Below are positions 8,018 to 16,588 of a DNA stretch of 64,000 bases, in pieces; the stretch's first letter is position 1, and each line of letters begins with the position of its first letter. The position numbers were made by a program, and so were the translations under genes. This DNA comes from Thermomonas sp. GTDB taxonomy: Bacteria; Pseudomonadota; Gammaproteobacteria; Xanthomonadales; Xanthomonadaceae. Location of the stretch: NCBI RefSeq assembly GCF_029945965.1, contig NZ_JAQSDO010000008.1, positions 280,024 to 344,023 on the forward strand, in the 5' to 3' direction. The notes under the pieces are model-generated. The model did not search any database. It saw nothing but the letters and a program-made list of their open reading frames with translations, and was not told where the DNA came from.

Positions 8018-10222
8018 ATGGATGTTTCCCACCTGCTCGATGGGCTGAACCCGGCCCAGCGCGAAGCCGTTTCCGCCGCGCCCGGCCATTACCTGGTGCT
8101 GGCCGGTGCCGGTTCCGGCAAAACCCGCGTGCTCACCCACCGCATCGCCTGGCTGCACGAGGTGTTCGGCGTGCCCATGCACGGCATTCTTGCGGTGACC
8201 TTCACCAACAAGGCTGCGGGCGAAATGCGCGCGCGCATCGCTGCGCAGATGGGCGGTGAACCGCGTGGCATGTGGATCGGCACCTTCCACGGCATCGCCC
8301 ATCGCTTGCTGCGCCTGCACTGGCAGGACGCCAGGCTGCCGGAAAGCTTCCAGGTGCTGGACAGCGACGACCAAGTGCGACTGGTCAAGCGCGTGGTAAA
8401 GCAGCTGGAGATCGACGAAGCGCGTTTCCCGCCACGGCAGATCGTCTGGTGGATCAATGCGCAGAAGGACGAAGGCCGCAGGCCGCAGCACATCCAGCCC
8501 GAAGGAGACGAATTCAACGGCGTGATGCTGCGCGCCTATACCGAGTACCAGCTGCGTTGCGAGCGATCAGGTTTGGTCGATTTCGCCGAATTGCTGTTGC
8601 GTGCGCATGAAGTGCTGCGCGACACGCCGGCACTGCTGGCGCATTACCGGCACCGCTTCGGCCAGTTGCTGGTCGATGAATTCCAGGACACCAACGCGAT
8701 CCAGTACGGCTTCGTGCGGCTTCTTGCTGGCGACAAGGGGCAGGTGTTCGTGGTCGGCGATGACGACCAGGCGATCTACGGTTGGCGGGGTGCCAAGGTC
8801 GAGAACGTGCAGCGCTTCCTGCGTGATTACAAATCACCAGATGGCAGCAGTGCGGTCACCCTGAAGCTGGAACAGAATTACCGTTCCACCGCGAATATCC
8901 TTGGCGCGGCGAATGCGGTGATCTCGCACAACGAAGACCGCCTCGGCAAGCAGCTGTGGACCGATGCCAGCGACGGCGAGCAGATCGACCTGTACGCCGC
9001 CTACAACGAAATCGACGAAGCCCGATACGCGATCGAACGCATCGCGCAGTGGGTGCGTGACGGCGGCAGTTATGGCGATGTTGCAATCCTGTATCGCAGC
9101 AATGCGCAATCGCGCGCCTTCGAAGAAGTGTTGCTGGCGTCGCAGATTCCGTATCGCGTCTACGGCGGCATGCGCTTCTTCGAGCGCGCCGAAATCAAGG
9201 ACACGCTGGCTTACCTGCGCCTGGTCACCAACCGTGACGACGACGCGGCGTTCGAGCGCGCAGTCAATACGCCGACGCGCGGGATTGGTGGGCGCACGCT
9301 GGATGAAGTGCGCAGCGTGGCGCGGATGCAGGCCTCATCTTTGTGGGCCGCAACCGCGCTGCTGGTCACCGGCAATGGCTTGGCCGGACGTGCACGCAGT
9401 GCGCTGGCCGCGTTCATGGCGCTGATCGACGGGCTGGCTGCCGAATGCGCCGACATGACCCTGCCGGAGAAAATCGATCACGTGCTCGCGCGCAGCGGCT
9501 TGCGCGTGCATTACGAAAATGAATCACGCGGCCAGCTGGATTCACGCACTGACAACCTCGACGAACTGGTGTCGGTGGCCTCACGCTTCAGTCGCAGCGA
9601 CGACCCGGAAGACGCGCAGATGAGCGAGCTGGTCGGCTTCCTCAGCTATGCCTCCCTGGAAGCCGGCGAAGGCCAGGCCCAGGCCGGCGCGGACGGCGTG
9701 CAGTTGATGACCTTGCACAGTGCGAAGGGGCTGGAGTTCCCGCTGGTGTTCCTGGTCGGCATGGAAGAAGGCTTGTTCCCGAATGCCAAGTCGGCCGAGG
9801 AAAGCGGGCGCATGGCGGAGGAACGCCGCTTGGCCTATGTCGGCATCACCCGCGCCCGCCAGCAGCTGGTGCTAAGCCATGCTGAAACCCGACGCATCCA
9901 CGGCAGCGACATGTACGGCATGCCCTCGCGTTTCCTGCGTGAAATCCCGAAGCCGCTACTTCGCGAGATCCGCCCGAAGGCGCAGGTCGCGCGCGGTGGC
10001 TACCCGATGCAACCGAATCGTTACCCGCAGCGCAATGCCGGCCATGCGGCGATCGAGCTGCCGGCGATCCGGCTCGGCGCCAATGTGCGGCATCCGAGTT
10101 TCGGGACCGGTCTTGTCACCGACGTGGAAGGCAGCGGCAACCACGCGCGCATCCAGGTCAATTTCGACAACGCGGGCAGCAAGTGGCTGGTGCTGGCCTA
10201 TGCCAACCTGTTGCCCGTCTGA
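8018..10222 (+). CDS. uvrD: DNA helicase II (UvrD/Rep superfamily 1)
   Basis: 734 aa, close to the usual UvrD length. It is a 3'-5' ATP-dependent helicase acting in nucleotide excision repair and mismatch repair. Motif Q/I lies in LNPAQREAV and AGAGSGKT (residues 29-36); motif II is VDEFQDTN, motif III GDDDQAIYGWRGA, motif IV EQNYRST, motif V LMTLHSAKGLEF and motif VI YVGITRAR. The C-terminus ends with a Tudor-like domain (VRHPSFGTGLVT...NLLPV) that in UvrD can contact RNA polymerase. It starts 34 bases after deoD on the same strand and is probably transcribed separately or by read-through. Confidence 0.95.
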   Translation: MDVSHLLDGLNPAQREAVSAAPGHYLVLAGAGSGKTRVLTHRIAWLHEVFGVPMHGILAVTFTNKAAGEMRARIAAQMGGEPRGMWIGTFHGIAHRLLRLHWQDARLPESFQVLDSDDQVRLVKRVVKQLEIDEARFPPRQIVWWINAQKDEGRRPQHIQPEGDEFNGVMLRAYTEYQLRCERSGLVDFAELLLRAHEVLRDTPALLAHYRHRFGQLLVDEFQDTNAIQYGFVRLLAGDKGQVFVVGDDDQAIYGWRGAKVENVQRFLRDYKSPDGSSAVTLKLEQNYRSTANILGAANAVISHNEDRLGKQLWTDASDGEQIDLYAAYNEIDEARYAIERIAQWVRDGGSYGDVAILYRSNAQSRAFEEVLLASQIPYRVYGGMRFFERAEIKDTLAYLRLVTNRDDDAAFERAVNTPTRGIGGRTLDEVRSVARMQASSLWAATALLVTGNGLAGRARSALAAFMALIDGLAAECADMTLPEKIDHVLARSGLRVHYENESRGQLDSRTDNLDELVSVASRFSRSDDPEDAQMSELVGFLSYASLEAGEGQAQAGADGVQLMTLHSAKGLEFPLVFLVGMEEGLFPNAKSAEESGRMAEERRLAYVGITRARQQLVLSHAETRRIHGSDMYGMPSRFLREIPKPLLREIRPKAQVARGGYPMQPNRYPQRNAGHAAIELPAIRLGANVRHPSFGTGLVTDVEGSGNHARIQVNFDNAGSKWLVLAYANLLPV

Positions 10223-10303
10223 CGCTGGTCGTCGGCTCCTTTCAATCCTTCCAGCGCGCGCCTTCGGTGCGTTGTGCTGGGCAGCTTCAATCACGGTGAG
10301 ACC

Positions 10304-10774
10304 ATGATCAACAACGACGTCCTGCGCAGCATCCGCTACATGCTCGACCTGAGCGACAACAAGGTGATCGAATTAATCAGCCTGCCGGACCCGGCCTACA
10401 GCATCGACAAGGAACAGCTGGACGGCTTCCTGAAAAAGCAAGACGAGGAAGGTTTTGTTGAATGTCGCGACGTGGTGCTTGCGCATTTCCTCGATGGGCT
10501 GGTGTTGCATTACCGCGGCAAAGACGAAAACCATCCGGCGCGGCTAGTTGAAAAGCGCGTCAACAACAATGTGGTGCTGAAGAAACTGCGCGTTGCATTC
10601 GAGTTGAAGGATGTCGACATGCATCAGGTGTTCGAGGCTGCAGGATTCCCGGTGACAAAACCGGAACTCAGCGCCTTGTTCCGCCAGCCAGGGCACAAGA
10701 ATTTCCGGCTGTGCGGCGATCAGCTGTTGCGCAATTTTCTCAAGGGCCTGACCTTGCGTGTGCGTGGCGACTGA
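10304..10774 (+). CDS. DUF1456 family protein (YehS-like)
   Basis: 156 aa from ATG 10304, preceded by GGTGAG. It has two internal repeats of the DUF1456 type: NDVLRSIRYMLDLSDNKV at the N-terminus and NNVVLKKLRVAFELKDVDM around residue 85. Each repeat is followed by an FLxGLxLxxRG-type segment (FLDGLVLHYRGK; FLKGLTLRVRGD). It is homologous to E. coli YehS, whose biochemical role is unknown. It is soluble, with no signal peptide. It lies alone between uvrD and an SDR gene on the same strand. Confidence 0.9.
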   Translation: MINNDVLRSIRYMLDLSDNKVIELISLPDPAYSIDKEQLDGFLKKQDEEGFVECRDVVLAHFLDGLVLHYRGKDENHPARLVEKRVNNNVVLKKLRVAFELKDVDMHQVFEAAGFPVTKPELSALFRQPGHKNFRLCGDQLLRNFLKGLTLRVRGD

Positions 10775-10840
10775 TTCGCATGCGTACACACGCCATGACT
10801 CTCACTCCATGACCAACGTCATCAAACACGGATTCATTGC

Positions 10841-12439
10841 TTGAACACCACGAACGACAACGCGGCACTCGCCGGCATCGGCGATATCGACGATACCCAG
10901 TTGGTCGAACGATTGCAGGCCGCGACCGAGGTGCTGGAGCGGATCGCCGCGGATCATTCGCTGCTGGCGAAATTACCCGCGGGAGCGCGCGACCGTTTGC
11001 AGCGCGCGGTGGCCGGTGTTTACAACCCGGATCCGATGGCGCGCCGGCAACGCATGAAAGCCGCCGAGCGCGCGCGTAATGCCGAGGTGATCGCCAAGGA
11101 CGATGCCGTGCTGGACGACACCGGCATCCGCACGCTGCGCCGCAAGCCGGTGTTCACCACCACCAACTATTTTCCGCCAACCGGCTTCGAAGCGAGTGAC
11201 ATCAAGCCGGGCGAAGAGGGCAAACGCATTGCCGAGCGCGAAACCGCTCAGTTGCAGCACTGCTACGTCTGCAAGCAGAAATACACCGCGATCCACCATT
11301 TCTACGACCAGATGTGCCCGGCCTGCGCGGAGTTCAATTTCAACAAGCGCACCGAGCTCGCCGACCTGCATGGCCGCGTCGCATTGCTTACTGGCGGACG
11401 CGTCAAGATCGGCTTCCAGACCGGCCTGAAACTGCTGCGTTGCGGCGCACATCTGATCGTCACCACGCGCTTCCCGCGCGACTCGGCCCTGCGCTACGCG
11501 CAGGAGCCCGACTTCGAACAATGGAAAGACCGTCTGGAAATCTTCGGCCTGGACCTGCGCCATACGCCTAGTGTTGAAGCGTTCTGCCGCGGCCTGCTGG
11601 AAACCCATGAACGGCTGGACTTCATCGTCAACAATGCCTGCCAGACCGTGCGCCGGCCGCCGGGTTTCTACACTCACATGATGGACGCCGAGCGCGCCGC
11701 GTTGGCCGATGCGCCAGTACAAATACGCCAGTTGCTGGGCCGTTACGAAGGCATGCGCGATGCCGAGGCTGGCGAGGCCGGCAATGACAGCGCAGTTGCG
11801 GTCCTCGGCCAGGGTGGACCGGCCGCGCCGGGCCTGACCCATGCAGCTGAACTCTCACAGTTGCCTTTGCTGCAAGAAGAACTGTTGTCGCAGCAGCATT
11901 TGTTCCCCGAAGGCAGGCTGGACCAGGACCTGCAGCAGGTTGACCTGCGTGATCGAAACTCTTGGCGCCTGCTGATGCACGAAGTGCCGTCGGTGGAGTT
12001 GCTGGAAGTGCAGCTGGTCAATGCCGTCGCACCGTTCCTGCTCAACGCACGCCTCAAGCCACTGATGCTGCGCACGCCCGGCCACGACAAGCACGTCGTC
12101 AACGTGTCGGCGGTGGAGGGCCAGTTCTACCGCAACTTCAAGACCACCCGACATCCGCATACCAACATGGCCAAGGCCGCGCTCAACATGATGACGCGCA
12201 CCGCCGCCGCGGATTACCACGGCGACGGTATCCACATGAACAGCGTGGATACCGGCTGGGTGACCGACGAAGATCCGGTGGCACTGGCCGAGCGCAAAAC
12301 CATCGAAGAGCGCTTCCATCCGCCGCTGGATATCGTTGATGGCGCCGCGCGGATCCTTGATCCGATCATCGACGGCATCAACACCGGCAATCACGTATGG
12401 GGCCAGTTCCTGAAGGACTACAAGCCGACCGATTGGTGA
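10841..12439 (+). CDS. SDR-family protein with N-terminal zinc-ribbon-like domain
   Basis: 532 aa. The best start is TTG 10841; no in-frame ATG or good Shine-Dalgarno site is nearby, so the N-terminus is uncertain. An N-terminal helical region (1-110) is followed by a CxxC...CxxC module (C141, C144, C159, C162) likely to bind a metal. An SDR Rossmann fold follows (VALLTGGRVKIGFQ at about 180, IVNNAC at about 260, NVSAVEGQF at about 420). The usual catalytic YxxxK reads TNMAK (T441, K445), so the tyrosine is absent. The product is probably a cytoplasmic oxidoreductase-like protein of unknown substrate. Confidence 0.8.
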   Translation: MNTTNDNAALAGIGDIDDTQLVERLQAATEVLERIAADHSLLAKLPAGARDRLQRAVAGVYNPDPMARRQRMKAAERARNAEVIAKDDAVLDDTGIRTLRRKPVFTTTNYFPPTGFEASDIKPGEEGKRIAERETAQLQHCYVCKQKYTAIHHFYDQMCPACAEFNFNKRTELADLHGRVALLTGGRVKIGFQTGLKLLRCGAHLIVTTRFPRDSALRYAQEPDFEQWKDRLEIFGLDLRHTPSVEAFCRGLLETHERLDFIVNNACQTVRRPPGFYTHMMDAERAALADAPVQIRQLLGRYEGMRDAEAGEAGNDSAVAVLGQGGPAAPGLTHAAELSQLPLLQEELLSQQHLFPEGRLDQDLQQVDLRDRNSWRLLMHEVPSVELLEVQLVNAVAPFLLNARLKPLMLRTPGHDKHVVNVSAVEGQFYRNFKTTRHPHTNMAKAALNMMTRTAAADYHGDGIHMNSVDTGWVTDEDPVALAERKTIEERFHPPLDIVDGAARILDPIIDGINTGNHVWGQFLKDYKPTDW

Positions 12440-12456
12440 GCCCTCAGTGCTGTCAT

Positions 12457-12474
12457 GCGGCCGAAGTCGGCCGC
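12457..12474. terminator. Hairpin between convergent genes
   Basis: GCGGCCGA-AG-TCGGCCGC, a perfect 8-bp stem, lies in the 40 bases between the convergent SDR and DUF2782 genes. There is no T-tract on either side, so termination is inferred only from position and stability. Confidence 0.4.
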
Positions 12475-12479
12475 TGGCT

Positions 12480-12767
12480 TCACCAACTGTAGAGCTTGTA
12501 ATAGGTCATCGGCCCGTCGCGCTTGTCCCAATCCAGCTTGCCGTCGCCGTCGCGGTCCTGGACGTAATAGGTCGGTCCACGGAACGGCTGGACCTTGACC
12601 ATCCGCAGCACGCCGGACACGCGGTACTCGGTGATCACGTCGCCGTTGGATTCGGTGCGGGTGACTGGCACCGTGTCATTGGGCAAGGTGGCGGTCGGAT
12701 CGCTGGCGCAGGCTGCCAGCAGCAGCGTGGCAAACAGGGTTGCAAGCGAAGTGATGACGATGCGCAT
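12480..12767 (-). CDS. DUF2782 lipoprotein
   Basis: 95 aa from ATG 12767, preceded by GGAG. The N-terminus is a lipoprotein signal with lipobox LAAC (Cys20). The remainder is a short beta-rich domain ending in QDRDGDGKLDWDKRDGP, an acidic calcium-loop-like stretch typical of DUF2782 proteins. A DUF2782 gene divergent from polA is a recurring arrangement in xanthomonads. It is predicted to be anchored in the outer membrane, facing the periplasm. Function unknown. Confidence 0.85.
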   Translation of the reverse strand: MRIVITSLATLFATLLLAACASDPTATLPNDTVPVTRTESNGDVITEYRVSGVLRMVKVQPFRGPTYYVQDRDGDGKLDWDKRDGPMTYYKLYSW

Positions 12768-12852
12768 GGTGGACTCCAATGGATGCCACGAGTATGCCGC
12801 AGGTGGATGTGACGGGCGATGAAGCGGCAATGCAGCGGCGTAGAATCCGGGC

Positions 12853-15639
12853 ATGCTGAAACTTGTCCTGATCGATGGTTCCTCGTACCTGTATCGCGCC
12901 TTCCATGCGCTGCCGCCGCTGACCAATGCCGCGGGTGAGCCGACCGGCGCGCTGTTCGGCGTGGTCAATATGTTGCGTGCGCATCTGAAGGAACAGCCGG
13001 ATTACGTTGCGTTCGTGCTGGATGCGCCCGGCAAGACCTTCCGCGACGACCTCGACCCCGAATACAAGGCCAACCGGCCGCCGATGCCGGACGAGCTGCG
13101 TGCGCAGGTCGAACCGATGATCGCGATTGTCGAGGCGCTCGGCTTCCCGATCATCCGCATCAGTGGCGTCGAGGCGGACGACGTCATCGGCACGCTGGCA
13201 GTGCAAGGCGCACGCGCCGGCATCGACGTCACCATTTCCACCAGTGACAAGGATTTCGCCCAGCTGGTGCGGGAGCCGTCCACCGGCGCACATGTCGCCT
13301 TGGTCAACACCATGAGCGGCAGCAAGCTGGATTCCGACGCCGCGGTGATCGAAAAATTCGGCGTGCGCGCCGACCAGATCATCGATTACCTGGCGCTGAT
13401 GGGCGACAAGGTCGACAATATTCCCGGCGTCGACAAATGCGGGCCCAAGACCGCGGCCAAATGGCTGGCCGAATACGAAACCCTGGACGGCGTGATTTCT
13501 AACGCCGACAAGATCGGCGGCAAGATCGGCGAAAATCTGCGCGCGGTGATCGACCGCCTGCCGCTCAACCGCAGCCTGACCACGATCAAGATCGATGTGC
13601 CGCTGGAACAAACGCACGATCAGTTGCGGCTGCGCGAACGCAATGTCGATGCCCTGCGCGGCCTGTACGCGCGTTATGGATTCAACCAGGCGTTGAAGGA
13701 ACTGGATGGCAGTTCAGCGCTGGCAACCGCCGAAAAGGAACCGGGCCTGGCACGCCGCAGCGGTTTCGTCGCAGCTTTGGCGCCGGCACCTGCCGCCCTT
13801 GATCCGGCGTTGTCTGCGCCCGGCGAGTACGAATGCGTGACCACCACCGAACAACTCGACGCCTGGGTCGCACGACTGCAGGCAGCCGATGAATTCGCCT
13901 TCGATACCGAAACCGACTCGCTGGACTCGATGCGCGCCAACCTCGTCGGCATCAGCTTCTCTGTGGAGACAGGCAAGGCCTGCTACATCCCGCTGGCGCA
14001 TGAGATCCCCGGCACAGTGCAATTGCCGCGCGAAGCGGTGCTCGATGCGTTACGCCCCGCACTCGCGGATGCCGGCAAACGCAAGCTTGGCCAGAACGGC
14101 AAGTACGACATCCACGTGCTGCGCCGGCATGGCATCGACGTGGCCGGCTATGCCGACGACACCATGCTGGAGAGCTTCGTGCTCAATGCCGGGATTACCC
14201 GGCATGACATGGACTCGCTGGCGCAGCGCCATCTTGGTTACACGACCATCAAGTATCAGGACGTGGTCGGCAAGGGTGCCAAGCAGATTGGTTTCGCCCA
14301 GGTCGCGCTGGACGATGCCACCCGCTACGCCGCGGAAGACGCCGACATCACGCTTCGATTGCACCAGGTATTGAAGCCGCAGATCGAGGCCGATGCCGGC
14401 CTGTTGTCGGTCTATCGCGACATCGAGATGCCGCTGGTGCCGGTGCTGGCGCGGGTGGAAGCCAATGGCGTGCTGATCGATGCCGACGAACTGCGCAGGC
14501 AATCCGCCGATCTGTCGCGGCGGATGCTCGCCGCGCAGCAGAAGGCCACCGAACTGGCCGGGCGCACGTTCAACCTGGACTCGCCCAAGCAGCTCGGTGC
14601 GCTGCTGTTCGACGAACTCAAGTTGCCGGCGATGGTGAAGACACCGGGCGGGGCGCCATCGACCAATGAAGAAGCGCTGGAGGCGATCGCCGACCAGCAC
14701 GAGCTGCCGCGGATCATCCTGGAGTACCGCGGGCTGGCCAAGCTGCGCAGCACCTACACCGACAAGCTGCCGGAGATGATCAACCCGGACACCGGCCGCG
14801 TGCACACCAGCTACCACCAGGCGGGCGCGGCGACCGGACGGCTGTCATCGTCCGACCCCAACCTGCAGAACATCCCGATCCGCAGTGAGGACGGCCGCCG
14901 CATCCGTACCGCCTTCATCGCGCCGCCCGGCCGCAAGCTGGTTGCCTGCGACTATTCGCAGATCGAACTTCGGATCATGGCGCATCTTTCCGAGGATCCC
15001 GCGCTACTGCGCGCATTTGCGGCGGGTGCCGATATCCACCGCGCCACGGCCGCGGAAGTCTTCGGCAAGACGCTCGATGAGGTCTCGGCCAACGAGCGCC
15101 GCGCGGCCAAGGCGATCAACTTCGGCCTGATGTACGGCATGAGCGCGTTCGGCCTGGCCAAGCAGCTCGGGATCGCCCGCGGCGAGGCGCAGGACTATAT
15201 CGCTCTTTATTTCAGCCGTTATCCGGGCGTGCGCGATTTCATGGAACGCACCCGTGAGCAGGCACGCGAACAAGGTTTCGTCGAAACCGTGTTTGGACGC
15301 CGCCTGACCCTGGACTACATCCATTCGCGCAACGCCGCCCAGCGTGCCGGCGCCGAGCGCGCCGCGATCAACGCGCCGATGCAGGGCACCGCAGCCGATA
15401 TCATCAAGCGCGCGATGATCGATATCGACGCCTGGCTGGCCGGGCAGGGTAACGAAGCTGGAAAAATCCCGGCCTTGATGCTGCTGCAGGTCCACGACGA
15501 ACTGGTATTCGAGGTCGACGAAGCCTTTCTGCCGACCCTGCTGGAGCAGGTTCCGGCGCGGATGGCCGCTGCCGCCGCGCTGCGGGTGCCGCTGGTGGTC
15601 GATACCGGGGTTGGCGACAACTGGGATCAGGCCCACTAG
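12853..15639 (+). CDS. polA: DNA polymerase I
   Basis: 928 aa, full family length. The N-terminal 5'-3' exonuclease domain has DGSSYLYRAFHAL (8-20), VEADDVIGTLA and TSDKDFAQLV, and its H3TH region includes DKVDNIPGVDKCGPKTAA. The 3'-5' proofreading domain keeps its DxE motif (FDTETDSLDS, about 354-363), so it appears active. The polymerase domain has motif A CDYSQIELR, motif B RRAAKAINFGLMYG and motif C HDELVFEV. It replaces RNA primers and fills repair gaps. It is divergent from the DUF2782 gene. The downstream intergenic region carries an sRNA, as at the E. coli polA-spf locus. Confidence 0.97.
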   Translation: MLKLVLIDGSSYLYRAFHALPPLTNAAGEPTGALFGVVNMLRAHLKEQPDYVAFVLDAPGKTFRDDLDPEYKANRPPMPDELRAQVEPMIAIVEALGFPIIRISGVEADDVIGTLAVQGARAGIDVTISTSDKDFAQLVREPSTGAHVALVNTMSGSKLDSDAAVIEKFGVRADQIIDYLALMGDKVDNIPGVDKCGPKTAAKWLAEYETLDGVISNADKIGGKIGENLRAVIDRLPLNRSLTTIKIDVPLEQTHDQLRLRERNVDALRGLYARYGFNQALKELDGSSALATAEKEPGLARRSGFVAALAPAPAALDPALSAPGEYECVTTTEQLDAWVARLQAADEFAFDTETDSLDSMRANLVGISFSVETGKACYIPLAHEIPGTVQLPREAVLDALRPALADAGKRKLGQNGKYDIHVLRRHGIDVAGYADDTMLESFVLNAGITRHDMDSLAQRHLGYTTIKYQDVVGKGAKQIGFAQVALDDATRYAAEDADITLRLHQVLKPQIEADAGLLSVYRDIEMPLVPVLARVEANGVLIDADELRRQSADLSRRMLAAQQKATELAGRTFNLDSPKQLGALLFDELKLPAMVKTPGGAPSTNEEALEAIADQHELPRIILEYRGLAKLRSTYTDKLPEMINPDTGRVHTSYHQAGAATGRLSSSDPNLQNIPIRSEDGRRIRTAFIAPPGRKLVACDYSQIELRIMAHLSEDPALLRAFAAGADIHRATAAEVFGKTLDEVSANERRAAKAINFGLMYGMSAFGLAKQLGIARGEAQDYIALYFSRYPGVRDFMERTREQAREQGFVETVFGRRLTLDYIHSRNAAQRAGAERAAINAPMQGTAADIIKRAMIDIDAWLAGQGNEAGKIPALMLLQVHDELVFEVDEAFLPTLLEQVPARMAAAAALRVPLVVDTGVGDNWDQAH

Positions 15640-15705
15640 CGCCGGTTTTAGCGCCGTCAGGATGGACGGGAACCCGGATTCCAGAGCGGTTTCGGCCAAG
15701 GCGTG

Positions 15706-15740
15706 ATTTGGTGAATGAATCACTCCTGAATTCACCAAAT
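15706..15740. repeat. 11-bp perfect inverted repeat upstream of the sRNA
   Basis: ATTTGGTGAAT (15706-15716) and ATTCACCAAAT (15730-15740) are exact reverse complements separated by 13 bases. They lie about 65 bases after the polA stop and 57-90 bases upstream of the probable sRNA start. There is no T-tract. It could be an operator for the sRNA promoter or part of a polA 3' hairpin. Confidence 0.5.
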
Positions 15741-15796
15741 TCTTAACGGGAATCTTCACGAACTCTCAATGCGGGAAGTGGTCATATCACTCGCGA

Positions 15797-15915
15797 CAGA
15801 TGCAACGTCTGTCGCCGATCACAACCCCTCCCCTGGTGTGATCATCCGGAGCCTAGGTTTCCCCGACCTGTGCTCCCCGGCCCCGCAGCCCACCCCTGGC
15901 TTGCGGGGCTTTTTT
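15797..15915 (+). ncRNA. sX13: sX13-like small RNA with C-rich loops
   Basis: This roughly 119-base unit lies downstream of polA. It consists of a 5' hairpin GACAGA/TCTGTC (15795-15813) and a stem GATCACA/TGTGATC (15817-15843) with loop ACCCCTCCCCTGG. A third stem GGAGC/GCTCC with inner AGGT/ACCT (15848-15876) exposes TTCCCCG, and the terminator stem's loop contains CCACCCCT. Multiple CCCC loops, about 115 nt length and a location after polA match my recollection of sX13 of Xanthomonas. sX13 controls many mRNAs, including virulence and motility genes, through C-rich loops pairing with G-rich targets. The 5' end is estimated, and no strong -35/-10 pair is evident (TATCAC near 15785 is the best -10). 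Confidence 0.75.
15881..15915 (+). terminator. Rho-independent terminator of the sRNA
   Basis: The stem CCCCGCAGCC/GGCTTGCGGGG with a short C-rich loop is followed by C and six T residues (15910-15915). It is the 3' end of the sX13-like RNA. Confidence 0.85.
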
Positions 15916-15945
15916 ATGCGCCGCATTCCATGCGGCGCATAAAAA
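15911..15945. terminator. 16-bp perfect inverted repeat, bidirectional terminator
   Basis: A perfect inverted repeat lies at 15911-15926 and 15930-15945 with a 3-base loop (TCC). It begins with T5 and ends with A5, so it can act as a terminator in either direction. It shares its T-run with the end of the sRNA terminator. The remaining bases up to the DUF421 gene (15946-16086) hold only the short palindrome listed next and no ORF. Confidence 0.6.
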
Positions 15946-16010
15946 CCCAAGAGTTGCTGCGCAAATCTTGGGCCCCAGCGAGTTGCTTCCAATCCCCCCG
16001 GCTTCGCCGC

Positions 16011-16029
16011 GCCCCCTTAATAAGGGGGC
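16011..16029. repeat. Short palindromic intergenic element
   Basis: GCCCCCTTAATAAGGGGGC is a 19-base palindrome with a central A, just upstream of the DUF421 gene and preceded by a GGCTTCGCC mini-hairpin. Elements of this look are common between genes in xanthomonads. Only one copy was noticed in this window. Confidence 0.4.
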
Positions 16030-16086
16030 TTTCCTCCAGCAAGGTCATTGCAGGCAGAATGCGCTAGGTCTTGCGGGAATTCTTCC

Positions 16087-16569
16087 ATGAACGACATGTT
16101 CCAGTTGTCTGCGCCGTGGTGGCATTTCATGCTGCGCGCGGTGGCTATCTACGTGCTGGTGATGGTGCTGGTGCGCCTGTCCGGCAAGCGCGCCGTGGGC
16201 CAGTTCACGCCGTTCGACTTGGTGGTGGTGATCCTGCTCGGCAATGCGGTGCAGAACGGCATCAATGGCGGCGACAACTCGCTGACCGGCGCGGTGATCA
16301 TGGCAACCACGCTGATCGGGCTGAATTACCTGGTCGCGATGTTGACCTCGCGATTCCGATTCATCGAGAAAATCGTCGAGGGCCACCGCGTGCTCCTCGC
16401 CCAGGACGGCAAGGTGCTGGAAGCTGTGCTGCGACGCGAGTTGATCAGCCAGCACGATTTCGAGGAAGCGCTCCGGATGAACAACGTCGAGTCGCTGGCG
16501 GATGTGGACACCGCCATGCTGGAAACCAATGGCCACATCAGCGTGGTGCCAAGAGAAAAGAAGACATGA
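16087..16569 (+). CDS. DUF421 (YetF/YcaP-type) membrane protein
   Basis: 160 aa from ATG 16087; the frame opens earlier, but this start places a short N-terminus before the first helix. Three hydrophobic segments occupy residues 12-95 (LRAVAIYVLVMVLVRL; DLVVVILLGNAV; AVIMATTLIGLNYLVAML). They are followed by the cytoplasmic DUF421 domain with GKRAVGQFTPFDLV and the EALRMNNVESLADVDTAMLETNG segment split over residues 128-150. The family is of unknown function, with YetF-like proteins linked to the cell envelope. It converges on hemF with 19 bases between the stops. Confidence 0.88.
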   Translation: MNDMFQLSAPWWHFMLRAVAIYVLVMVLVRLSGKRAVGQFTPFDLVVVILLGNAVQNGINGGDNSLTGAVIMATTLIGLNYLVAMLTSRFRFIEKIVEGHRVLLAQDGKVLEAVLRRELISQHDFEEALRMNNVESLADVDTAMLETNGHISVVPREKKT

Positions 16570-16588
16570 TCCGCCAGGCGATGCCCGC

